Origin: Neurospora tetraspora
Taxonomy: Eukaryota > Ascomycota > Sordariomycetes > Sordariales > Sordariaceae
Direction: 5' to 3'
DNA: 64,000 nt
Assembly (NCBI RefSeq): GCF_033439725.1
Contig: NW_026944384.1
Coordinates: forward strand, 868,001 to 932,000
Positions 1-9,092 of this stretch are shown piece after piece. The position numbers were made by a program, and so were the translations under genes. Under the pieces are notes generated by a model. The model was not told the DNA's origin and made no database searches. It was given only the letters and a program-made list of their open reading frames with translations. Position 1 is the first letter of the stretch. Every line of letters starts with the position of its first letter.

Positions 1-458
1 GGATTAAACCGCCTCCTCAATTCCCTCCACTCATGCCCTTCCTTGATAATAATCGAGTCGTGCCCCACCAGCAGCTTTAACTCCTCCCCAACCGTATAAG
101 ACTTGGGGACCGAATAAGGAAAGTTATGAGTAGCAGAAGCAGAAGACCTCGAGATCTGCTCAGCTAGATGGTGCGAGGCGATGATACAAAGACAGGGCCC
201 CACAGGTCGCAAGTCCATGAGGAATAAGGGGGGACGGGAGAGGGAGTGCCAGATTTCGGTGAGGGCGAGGTCGATGTGTCTGTCGGAGGGGCCGCCGCGG
301 GACATGAAGCGGTGGAGGAGGGACATGTGCCCCCAGATTAGGGAGGTAGGGGGTTGTGGGATGTGGGCATATTGCTGGAAGCGGAGGTGGTGGAGGCGGA
401 GGTAGAGGAGGGTTGTGAGGGTGAGGAGGGAGAAGAGGAGGAGGAGGAAGGTGGACAT
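1..458 (-). CDS. Cytochrome P450, N-terminal part (runs off the window)
   Basis: The minus strand reads open from an ATG at 456-458 to the window edge, 152 complete codons, so only the N-terminal third or less of a usual ~500-residue P450 is present. Residues 3-20 are a Leu/Thr-rich hydrophobic helix fitting an ER signal anchor, followed by basic residues and a Pro-containing stretch (IPQPPTS) like the P450 hinge. Near the visible end, residues 142-152 read HEWRELRRRFN: the WxxxR helix-C motif (W144, R148) that contacts a heme propionate, in the context typical of fungal P450s. The heme Cys loop and ExxR lie outside. From the family, it would be a heme monooxygenase facing the cytosol from the ER; substrate unknown. 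A TATA-like sequence on the minus strand lies at 628-634. The gene diverges from the one at 2480. Confidence 0.85.
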   Translation of the reverse strand, partial: MSTFLLLLFSLLTLTTLLYLRLHHLRFQQYAHIPQPPTSLIWGHMSLLHRFMSRGGPSDRHIDLALTEIWHSLSRPPLFLMDLRPVGPCLCIIASHHLAEQISRSSASATHNFPYSVPKSYTVGEELKLLVGHDSIIIKEGHEWRELRRRFN

Positions 459-2479
459 TTTGGTTGTGATGCTGTGATGGTGGTGATGGTGATGGTGTTT
501 TGGTGATTTGGTGGTTCGGTGGTTTGGTGTTGTGGGAGGGGAAAGTCTAGGAGAGGACGGAGGTTGCGATGTTGAACTGAACACTTAAGACAGACAAGAA
601 GCGTAGATCTGGCTGCTCTTGCCCTCCCTTATATGCCGCTGCGTTGTACCATATGATCTACGTCCCGTTCCGGTTGCCCCATGTCCCAGTGTTCCAGTGT
701 CCCACGGGTCGACGGTTAAATACCAGCTGAAACTACCTGTGATTCATCAATTTCATTCGATTCATCCGTCACACCTCCCGAATCCTGATCTCTCGCTCAA
801 CCGATATTTCGCCACCCCGTCTTCTTTTCTTCTTCTCCTGCAGCGTGTGCTTCTTCTGCTGTGATGTTACACATTCCCGCCTGGCGCTCCCAGCCAGCCA
901 GCCAGCCCACACTCCAGTCCCGTTCCCTTCATGTTCCTCCAAGTCCTCAGCACCTAGGTACCTCGTACACAAGACCACCACCTCATAGGTCCATGTCTGA
1001 TATGATAGGCCCCCTCCGTCCAGAAAGATCTCATACGTCAGAAGCAAGGGACGAACTTTACCTGTGCATCGATGCTGTCCAAGCTCCCAAGAAGCTCCGA
1101 AGCCGCTCCAAGCGAGTGGGGGATATTGGGGACGGGTCGCGGCGTTCGTTCCGTTACACTAAGGTAACAGTTCTTTCCATGCAATCCATACCAGTTCGCG
1201 CGAGTAGTGCTCGGGCCGTCCCTTTTGGCTTGCATCATGCCCTGATCCTTGAGAGATGGAAGGGAGTCTTGGTACCAATAGGAGTTTTTTTCTTATTCTT
1301 GCTGCACATGGCCAATGGAACCGTGATCCGAGCCGAGCGGACAATTAATTTGGGGATTTGGGGGCTTTGGGCCGGGTGGCCGATGTCTGGGCTCTCGTGC
1401 TCTCGTGTATATCGGTAGTTGGATGGGGAGCTGGACCCTAACCCTGGCTGTGGGGGGGGAGGTGTTAGCGGAGGATGAAGGAGGGGGGCTCGAGGGGGGA
1501 TGTCTGGGCTTCTTTTCATGAGTACGTTTGATCTATCATCCTTTATAAAGGTATCTTTCTGGGCAATAAATTTCTGTCTGACTTGTACCGTGATGGCGGG
1601 TTGTGGGATTACTGCTCCATTGTCAGGCACATGCCAACCTTAACATCAACGCCCACCCACGCCTAGGGCCCGTATCCGCGCCGCATGCAACGGGCCGTGT
1701 CGCGTTTACATGACCCCCTGAACCGAGCGAACCTCCAAGCTTGGACAAAAACTCATTCACCCCTTTCATAAACCTTCTTCTTGTCGTCTTTTTCTTTCCA
1801 CATTTTGGTGTTCGTCGTTCCTGTGTTAAAGGGCATACGATGCCGTGCGGGGAAATGCCATTCAACACCGCGGAGGAGGAGTGACGAGTTCCATGACATT
1901 GGCGCCATAGAGCCCCACACGCATGTCGGGGTCTAGCGTCCCCTGACAGAGCGTGACAGGCCCTGCACCTGCGCTTTTGGCGGCAGCGGCGCGTGGCACT
2001 GGATGTGAAAGATTGCGGTAAGCGCACATCCAATGTTTTTTCACTGCAGCAACGGCGGCGGCAGTGACAGCCAGTCCAATTGACCAATGTGGGTTGAGGT
2101 GGCCAAGGTGACAAGCCGAATGGAGCAACCCCATGTGAAGTCTCCAATTCTCAAACGACCAGTCCAGCCCACCACAGCACACCGCCATATCCACATCTGG
2201 ACTGGATCCCAACCTAAACCACTTGTCCTCAACAAGGCCATTCCATCCCATGCTCTAGGCTATTGTTATCTGATTGTTGTTTTTGGGGACGCTTTCCAGT
2301 CAGTTGGAGTCCAAACCACCACTCATTTGATTAGGGTGGTACTTGTCTCATTTGTCCATTTTTACCCCTTTTCCCCTCCCGGCGCCACGGTTCCCCTCAA
2401 CATCTGGATCCGGCCGGTGCGGGGCCCTTACCTCTGAAGTCATTGAACCCGCCGACCCGGAACGGACCCGGACCCGGAA
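459..2479. other. Divergent intergenic region, no convincing gene
   Basis: About 2 kb between the P450 start (-) and the 2480 gene (+). It holds a GGT/GGTGAT-rich simple stretch at about 477-540 immediately upstream of the P450 start, and a TATA-like hexamer on the minus strand at 628-634. Several open frames of 60-185 codons exist on both strands, but they overlap each other, lack recognisable domains and have no consistent intron signals, so I read the stretch as shared promoter and untranslated sequence. Confidence 0.5.
628..634 (-). promoter_or_regulatory. TATA-like box for the P450 gene
   Basis: The minus strand reads ATATAAG, about 170 bp upstream of the P450 ATG. Position and sequence fit a core promoter element, but this is only a short-motif match. 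Confidence 0.3.
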
Positions 2480-4763
2480 ATGGCCGTGCTTCCACTGCCC
2501 GACATCGGGACATGGCTGTTCCGTCGCGGCGACTCGGATCGCAAACGGGTCGCCGCCGAGAACCCCGTCGCAATTGTCAAACAGCTCGACGGCCACATCA
2601 AGGCACGAAAACAAGCGAACCTGCCTCACTCACTGAAGGATGCCGATAAGGACGCCCTGGTGGGGGCGATGCTGCTCATGGGCAAGAGCCTCCAAGATGC
2701 CCTCAACATGTTCATGGCCGAGGTCCTGCCGCACGATGAGTACCCCAAGGGATGGAACGAGGTCCTCTCGGGCACCCTCGGCGGCCTGCATCGGGCCCTT
2801 GCCGACACACTCGTCACCCTGGAACGCCCTCATGCTGCCGAGACCGGTCTCAGTATGAAGCAGCACCAAGAGTCGTTGAAGACCAGGACACTCAGTTTGG
2901 AACTAGATGAGGCGCCCGTTAAACCCGGACTCAACAGATCGGAATCGGCACCAGCTGGCACAACACAAGGTGAAATCTCACCCGACTTTTCACCCCTTGG
3001 TCCTCCTCTTCCTCTTCGCCTCGCCCCCGTCCCCGAACGCTTCGAGCCCGCCTATGAATACCGCGACCTGGCCGCCGAGAACCCGGGCGTCAGCATCGCC
3101 GTCATCCAGGAACTGCGTGCCGAAATGCGCGTCAACGCCGCCATCCAGCTCGCCATCGAATCGCTCGAGTTCACCGAGGGCCAGCTGCAGCTGGTCAAGC
3201 AAGTGAACAAAGCCGCTGGCGGCGGCGGAGCTAACTTTGAGCCTGTCCAGCAGCACTTTTACGAAGGATACGATCGCATCCTTCGTCGGGCTGTCGAACT
3301 AGAGCGCCGGGATCTCAGCAGCGAGGTACCTGTCCCTGTGTCGCAGCCAGCCCGTGACAGTCGGCCTCAAACCAGCCACACGCAAAGCTCCGCCCAGCTA
3401 AGTCCCACGTCGTGGAAGCCGCGCGCGCCGAGGAGGATAAGTCTCGTTACTATTCCGCCGCCTCATGAGGAGGAGGCTCCTTCTCGTGGTGGCCAGAGAC
3501 GGGGTAGCTATAACCAGAAGCGGCCCGGCACGGCACCGAATGGTTCCGGGGGCATGATGCACAGGAAGCGAAGCATCATGTTCAACGATGATGACTTTTC
3601 TGATCACACGACGCTGGGCAATTCGCGGTCGTATTCGAATCTGAGGTCGTCGCAGGGGTCGTCACATGGTTCGAGGGGTCCGATGGAGGCCATGACTATG
3701 AGCCCGACCGGACAGGCGTTTGATCAAAGGGCGAGGGCGAGTGCGAGGAGGAATACGGTGCACGGGATGGGGGGGGTGGGGATTAGGGAGGAGGGTGAGT
3801 TCTTGGCTCTTTTTTTCTCGTGCCATTTTCTCAGGCAATAATAATATGATGACTGACCTCTGCTCTCCGGCAGACGAACGACCACAACCCCAAGGTCTCT
3901 CACAATCCCAACAACAACCCCCCAGCCTCCGCCGCCGCCTCTCTCTAGCCGATGAACTCGCCATGGCCGGCAACACCGACAGTGACTCCTCCAACTACGG
4001 CGACGAAGTCGACTACGACCAAGACAACGACTACCAGCAGGAGGACGGCGACAAAGGCGACGGAGGCGAAGAAGAAGACGAAGAGTTCGGCGAGTTCGGC
4101 GAAGTAGGCGAAGCAAGCGTCATTCAATCCGAGCTTGGCAGCGGAAGTGATCGGGACCTAGCCAGTCCTCGGACCCCTGGAGCAGGTGCAGGTCCGGGTT
4201 ATTTACATGGCGGTGGTGGTGGGTTTGCGGATCACCACTCGCGTGCCTCGTCGATCAATTCGATCCCCATGAGCGAGGGGTTGGTGGGTCAAATACCGCC
4301 GAGTGAATACGGGAGTCAATTCGACGAGGGGAGCACTTACGGGGGTAGGGGGTATGGTGGGTATGGAGCACACAGCAGGCAGATATCAAACGTTAGTATC
4401 GACGATAGGATATCGTACTTCCCTTCTACGTGGGGTAATGTCTCCTCCGTAGAAGAAGGACAGGAAGAAGAAGAAGAAGAAGAATTAAGAGGCCCAGGAG
4501 GTCGGCCTTTGTCCGGATACTTCCCTGGAGCGGGGCGGTACGACGGGGAGTACGACGACGATAGGGAGTATGGCGATGAGGACGATGAAGCAGGGGATGG
4601 GTACGCGGATGAAGACGGAGGAACGGAAGAGGGAGATGATGATGGAAGCGAAAGGTCGGTGGATGAGAACGAGGAGTTGACGGAGATTATTGAGCAGTTG
4701 AGGCCGTATATGAGGTTGTCGGTATCGGGTGCGGCGAGCAATACGGGGAGGATATCTGCATGA
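2480..4763 (+). CDS. Hypothetical protein, 734 aa, acidic low-complexity C-terminal half
   Basis: Two exons, 2480-3794 and 3874-4763. The 79-bp intron starts GTGAGT, has a CTGAC branch site near 3853 and ends CAG; removing it keeps frame and avoids the stop that closes exon 1 alone. The product is 734 residues. Residues 1-125 are an ordered-looking helical region. Residues about 187-283 form a second helical block (AENPGVSIAVIQELRAEM onward, then EGYDRILRRAVELERRDL). Between and after these come Ser/Pro/Gly-rich linkers. The last 290 residues have long Asp/Glu runs (about 465-495 and 575-700), SRASSINS-like serine clusters and a GYGGYG stretch, ending in a short hydrophobic helix (ELTEIIEQLRPYMRLSV). 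I do not recognise the family. The architecture suggests a largely disordered scaffold or regulatory protein, as inference only. The start is the first in-frame Met. Confidence 0.8.
3795..3873 (+). other. Spliceosomal intron
   Basis: GTGAGT donor, CTGAC branch-like site about 20 nt before the 3' end, CAG acceptor. Phase 1. An alternative AG at about 3833 is followed by an in-frame stop and is less likely. Confidence 0.8.
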
Positions 4764-5403
4764 GCGGTGGCGTTTGCATCTGCATCTGCATGAAGAGGAG
4801 GGGGAAAAGCATGAGCATGAGCGGTTGCATTGGAACAACGTACAACCGGCATTCTTGGAGGACTGGCCTAGCCTGGATCAGGCAAAATCAAGGGATAGAG
4901 TGGAGGAAGCATGAAAGACAACCAGACAACACCATGGACATGGAAACAGACTACACTTTTCTTTTGTTTAGGTAGTTACCCCCACCCCAACCTTAGCATA
5001 TAGTACTACGGTAATGTGTACGGATTGCATAGTATATTGGGCACTTGGACACATGCACACTTGGGCAACATGGGCAACATGGGTTATATCGAGACACGTG
5101 GGTAATTCAAACCTTCCAGATTCATTGGCCGTCCCCTCGGTCCATCTTTCGGATGAAAATATGACAAAGCCCAGTGACAGGCTTTACCGTCGTTGACAAA
5201 TAGTTAACGCTCAATGATCCACTAGCCTCACCATTCACGACCATGAGGCAAAACAGCAATAGGAGTAAGAGACTAGGTCTCTACTTGCACTATAAGAAGC
5301 GAATATAACCCAGTACCTACCGCTACCTCTAGATTCTACACCACACAATACCACAATACTACAATACCACCAACCAAGCCCCATTCCTAGCCCACCCCAC
5401 AAA
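4764..5403. other. Intergenic, 3' and 5' flanks
   Basis: Downstream flank of the acidic-protein gene and upstream flank of the small Cys-rich gene. It contains a short imperfect CATCTG-type repeat just after the stop (about 4769-4800) and a TATA-like box at 5291. I see no gene in it. Confidence 0.5.
5291..5296 (+). promoter_or_regulatory. TATA-like box upstream of the small Cys-rich gene
   Basis: TATAAG lies 113 bp before the ATG at 5404. The intervening leader is rich in CCA/ACA with no other ATG, consistent with a short 5' UTR. Confidence 0.4.
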
Positions 5404-5658
5404 ATGTGCACAGTAACTTATAACGAAACCAAATGCTCCCGCTGCAAGACCCTAATCAAATCCGAGGTCGACCGAAGCACTTGCTACGAAGTGCTCACAT
5501 CCCAATACACGGCCTCACCCCTGATTTTTGGCGGATGTAAGGCCAGGCAGACGTCGGTAACGAACACGAAGGAGGACATGGGAATGTGTGATGTTTGTAA
5601 GGCTAGGAAGATTGATGCGGCTGATGTATGGAGGGCGGCAGCGCTGGGGGCGCTATGA
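5404..5658 (+). CDS. Small Cys-rich cytosolic protein, 84 aa
   Basis: Single-exon frame of 84 codons with an A-rich start context (CACAAAATG) and an upstream TATA-like box. Seven Cys lie at residues 2, 11, 14, 27, 45, 62 and 65, including two CxxC pairs (KCSRC at 10-14 and MCDVC at 61-65), which suggests metal binding. There is no signal peptide, so it is not an obvious secreted effector. The layout (Met-Cys start, CxxC, late CxxC, basic residues) resembles small uncharacterised proteins common in moulds, but I cannot name a family. The next MITE begins about 320 bp downstream. Whether it is a real gene rests on Cys spacing, length and promoter position. Confidence 0.6.
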   Translation: MCTVTYNETKCSRCKTLIKSEVDRSTCYEVLTSQYTASPLIFGGCKARQTSVTNTKEDMGMCDVCKARKIDAADVWRAAALGAL

Positions 5659-5979
5659 TCAGGCAGGCGGGAGGGTGAGATGAAGGTGAGAAGCAGACTG
5701 ATGAGAAGGTGGAAGTAAAGGGTGTGTTTTGGTTGGTGTTGTGATTGCCTGATGATGTACGGCTGTGCCGCTGTGGGTTGGTTGGTGTTGGGAGTGGACG
5801 GGATGTTGGAATTGAGAGCGATGCTTTTGTGAACAAGTTACATGGAGTTAGTTGAGGTATCAATCTGGATGACGGGTGTCCGTGGCCGCCCGGTCATCCT
5901 CCTACTGCCAACTATGTTCTCCCCAAGACCTGACTCTACCCACTCTTAGCCCCAAGTGTACGTATAGAGTGAGCCAATA

Positions 5980-6101
5980 CCCGTGGGTGTGAGGCTGGCT
6001 TATGTAAAGGAGGCTGGCCAGACTACACCCACTCTCTTGCAGAGAGTGGGCCACTAAATTCTGGGACACCACTTTAATATGGGACAGTCCAGATTGTATG
6101 G
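5980..6101 (+). repeat. MITE-1 left inverted terminal repeat
   Basis: Pairs with 6515-6636 over about 122 bp with a few mismatches. Confidence 0.9.
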
Positions 6102-6514
6102 GAACAGCACCAAAAATGTATGGCAATCAAGAAGGAAAAGCCGTAGCACTACGACAATGAGGATTTGAAAAATGCAATTTGAATGAGAGCTTCGAGGAAG
6201 TATAAGAGCTACTTTGGGAACTTTTTAAGAAGATCCGATACCCGGGGGTAGTGTCATTTACAAAAAGGACGGAAATTTCACCAAATGTGATGCATCGTCT
6301 AACACCGGAATGCATCGTCTAACACCAGAATACTAAGGAACAGTATAGGATTTCGATGTTACACTAACTCCTCTGCTTTAGAAAAATCTCTCAAAATTCT
6401 ATTATCTTCATTGAATTCTATGGATCATTCGTTTTCATTTTCATCTTTGGAGTTACTTTGGTCGTGGCGTTGTCTCTTCATCGCTCTTTAGACCAACACT
6501 TTTCCTAGCTTTTT

Positions 6515-6636
6515 CCATACAATTTGGGCTGTCCCATATTAAAGTGGTGTCCCAGAATTTAGTGGCCCACTCTCTGCAAGAGAGTGGGTGTAGTCTAGCC
6601 AGCCTCCCTTATATAAGCCAGCCTCATACACACGGG
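6515..6636 (-). repeat. MITE-1 right inverted terminal repeat
   Basis: Reverse complement of 5980-6101 with scattered differences; ends CACGGG then TA. Confidence 0.9.
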
Positions 6637-6638
6637 TA

Positions 6639-7482
6639 GTTAGAAATATTGAGATGGACTCCAGTCGGCCTATGTACACCTACCTCTCTCTAGAAAAGTG
6701 GCCAATTACTCGTTCAAAACGCGCAGTGTCTTCTCTATACCAAATGCCGGTAATGCCTCCATTGTTACATTCCGATCTAACTCATTCGTCTTATTCTTGA
6801 TCTTCATCAGCACTTTCCTCAAGCAGATGACCGAGAACAGGCCAAGTCAATAAAGAGTATTTTTATTTCAAAGGCTAAAGTAAATAGCAAACTCAGCCTC
6901 CCATCTTTTTTGGGAGCTTATTTCCAGGTGCTATCGTGTACCCCAAGCCCACACTCTCTGCATGCATCGACCGAGGAAGAAGCGATACACGTCGCCAGAG
7001 CTCGGCACACTGACATCGTGAAGGATGACGGCTTCGAACAGGGCGAGCGAGCCCATGATCGTTCATGTAAGCCTGTCAATAGTACTACTACCCTGTTCCG
7101 TTCCTCAATTTACTTCCCACGTCCCAATACCAATACGATGCGGTCTCGAGGCACAAGAGATTGCAACAGTAATTGGGGCCCACAAAGGTTAGGACCTACA
7201 TCTTGAAAGCTGAAATGGCCATTGCTTCATTCATCAAATTGACCGGGTCGATGTAACATCAAATGGAGTTCACCACAGCCCCGAATCGCCACGCCTTATT
7301 CCAGCCCCCGACTGAGTGCCCCTGATGATGCGGCACAAGAGTTGGGATATCAGTATTTCCAACCCCGAGAGCTGTCTCAGGGTCAGATCTTCTCATTTCC
7401 TTCTCTCTATTACCGCACTTCCATGCATCGCATGCCAGCTCTGTAGGATCCCTCCCCCTGCCTCCCTCTAGCTACCTCTACG
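6639..7482. other. Intergenic, promoter side of the membrane-protein gene
   Basis: About 840 bp with only short open frames (longest 98 codons at 6910-7206, no recognisable features). The last 80 bp before the ATG are CT-rich (CTCCCCCTGCCTCCC), a common fungal core-promoter trait. No gene supported. Confidence 0.5.
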
Positions 7483-8699
7483 ATGGACGCCGACCGCCAC
7501 TCCCACACCACAGACAGCCAACAAACAAGAACAGGCAGCGTGACTCTCGAGCCGCATCATACCTCTCCTCTCGACGAGACGTGGATGAAGCAAGCCATCC
7601 CTCCCGCAGTCCCGCCAAAGCAAGGCCCGTTGCCAGAAAACGACGGACCACAACCCCTTGCAGCACACTACACACCCCATGAGTACGTCGACGTCAACGG
7701 GGTCCGGAACAAGGCGCTCCATGTCACACCGATGACGTCCGCCGGGTTTGAGAAGTTCTCTCAACATGTGCAGCCGCCGCCAGCAGCAACAAAACGGACG
7801 TGGGAACAGAGGATATATGGGATGCGAAGGTCGACGTTTGCGTTGGTTGTTGCTTTGGTCGTTACCGTGGCGGCGGCGATTGGGTTGGGTGTTGGACTGG
7901 GGGTGGGGTTGAGGCAGACGGGCGGTGGTGGAAGTCATGATGGAGGTGTGTTTTCGTTCTTGTCTTCGTCCTGGTTCGGTCATGATCCGTCAACCCATTC
8001 CTTCCCTTCAGAGGCGTGTAGAGAAAGATCGGGATAACCAACACTAGTAGGTACAACAACCACAGATCCATCCGCTTGTCCCGCCGCCCAGCAGTCCCAA
8101 ATCACCACTTCTCTCTCCTCCACCTTGACAACAGCAACAACAGCATCGTCATCACAACCGACCACCACAGATACCAGTAGAGCAACAGTTACAGCCACAA
8201 CCATCACCATCCAAACCCTACCTCTATCAACCTCCACGCCCAACATAAACGCCCAGTCGCACCTCACCTGCCCAACCTCCAATTCCACCATCCTCCTCTC
8301 CTCCTTCTCCCCTTCCTCCTCCCTCTCCCCCTCCTCCTTCTCCCCCCAGCCCCAAGCATCAGAACCCCAACCGCTCAAATACCAAATCCTCTGCGACTCC
8401 AACCTCCCCCCTTTCCCCCCCGGCCTCCTCCCCATCATCAAAACAAGACTGGACCTCGCCGGCCCTTTGAGGGGTGTGCAGACAACTCGAACAATGCTGG
8501 GGCATGTGCGACGGGATCAATTTTTTTCTGGAAAGAAAAGACGTGGCGGCTGTTTGGAATTATGTATATCGATGGGCCGAATAAGGGGGAGTGTTGGTGT
8601 GTTGCTGGTACGGGCCCTACGGGGAAGGGGCAGCTGAGAGTGGTGGGGAATGAGGGGGTTGGGGTTGTTGTTAGGCCTTTAGTTGGGATGGCTGAATGA
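7483..8699 (+). CDS. Single-pass membrane protein with Ser/Thr-rich ectodomain; probable -1 frameshift
   Basis: Exon 1 is 7483-7945, the intron 7946-8047 (GTGTGT donor, ATAAC branch-like site, CTAG acceptor), exon 2 from 8048. Residues 1-117 are hydrophilic and Pro/His-rich, ending in a basic stretch (TWEQRIYGMRRS). Residues 118-143 are one clear transmembrane helix with a Gly-rich end (GLGVGLGVGL). A Ser/Thr-rich, mucin-like extracellular stretch follows. In the original frame the ORF closes at 8637 with unlikely sequence after about 8410. From 8466 the +2 frame reads PFEGCADNSNNAGACATG and then a Trp/Cys-rich segment to TGA at 8697-8699, resembling the Cys-containing ectodomain (CADxC-like) of such proteins. 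There is no GT donor between the frames, and the switch falls in C-homopolymers around 8405-8422. I infer a one-base loss: real mutation or sequence error. Confidence 0.65.
7946..8047 (+). other. Spliceosomal intron, 102 bp
   Basis: Length is a multiple of three and it removes the in-frame TAA at 8035-8037. Donor GTGTGT is weak; an alternative acceptor three bases downstream (AG at 8049-8050) also keeps frame. Confidence 0.65.
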
Positions 8700-9092
8700 G
8701 GACGACCACGGAAGATGTTAAGAGAAAGGAAGGCATCATGCTTGCTACCTTAGTGAAGCGGTTAGGTTAGGTAGTTTTTGAACCTATTACATACATGGCC
8801 GCCTTTATAACACCATAGACACGACACCGAATACTTCGAGGTGGTGATGATGTCTGTCGCACTCGCTCATTCACGGTCCTGCCAGCGCTCGCAGCATTAG
8901 CTACAGTACCTAGGAACGTCTGCTTCAATCGTTTGCCTTTTCTTTATCCCCCTCGAACAAAGGGAAGTCTACCTACCTACCTAGAGGTGTACCTAGCACA
9001 CCAAGAAACAAAAGAAAACAATGTTAGGTATACAGTCCACATCACTTCACTGAGAGTCAAACCCCCATTCCCCATCCCATTTCCATACATCA
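8700..9092. other. Intergenic between convergent genes
   Basis: 3' flanks of the 7483 gene (+) and the seven-TM gene (-). It contains a CTAC tetranucleotide run at about 8970-8983. No coding signal. Confidence 0.5.

Larger units (their letters stand above)
5980..6636. mobile_element. MITE-1, TA-flanked non-autonomous DNA element
   Basis: A 657-bp element with inverted terminal repeats of about 122 bp (5980-6101 and 6515-6636), starting CCCGTG and ending CACGGG, and flanked by TA at 5978-5979 and 6637-6638. Each repeat carries a short duplicated GAGGCTGGC motif, a perfect 9-bp-stem hairpin (6028-6036 with 6042-6050 in the left arm), then ATTCTGGGACA and ATGGGACA. The interior has no meaningful ORF. 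TA duplication and long inverted repeats fit the Tc1/mariner-pogo superfamily; mobilisation would need a transposase in trans. It is not visibly RIP-damaged, as expected of short repeats. Confidence 0.9.

Noticed and set aside
861-1418. 185-codon plus-strand frame upstream of the acidic-protein gene
   Set aside because: No domain, no splice logic, overlapped by several equally long frames on the other strand.
1623-2251. Overlapping minus-strand frames of 129 and 174 codons
   Set aside because: Mutually overlapping, Arg/Cys/His-rich as random GC sequence gives, no recognisable family.
7468-8441. Minus-strand frames (171 and 153 codons) under the membrane-protein gene
   Set aside because: Antisense shadows; the 153-codon one is a Val/Glu/Gly-rich mirror of the Ser/Thr/Pro-rich ectodomain.
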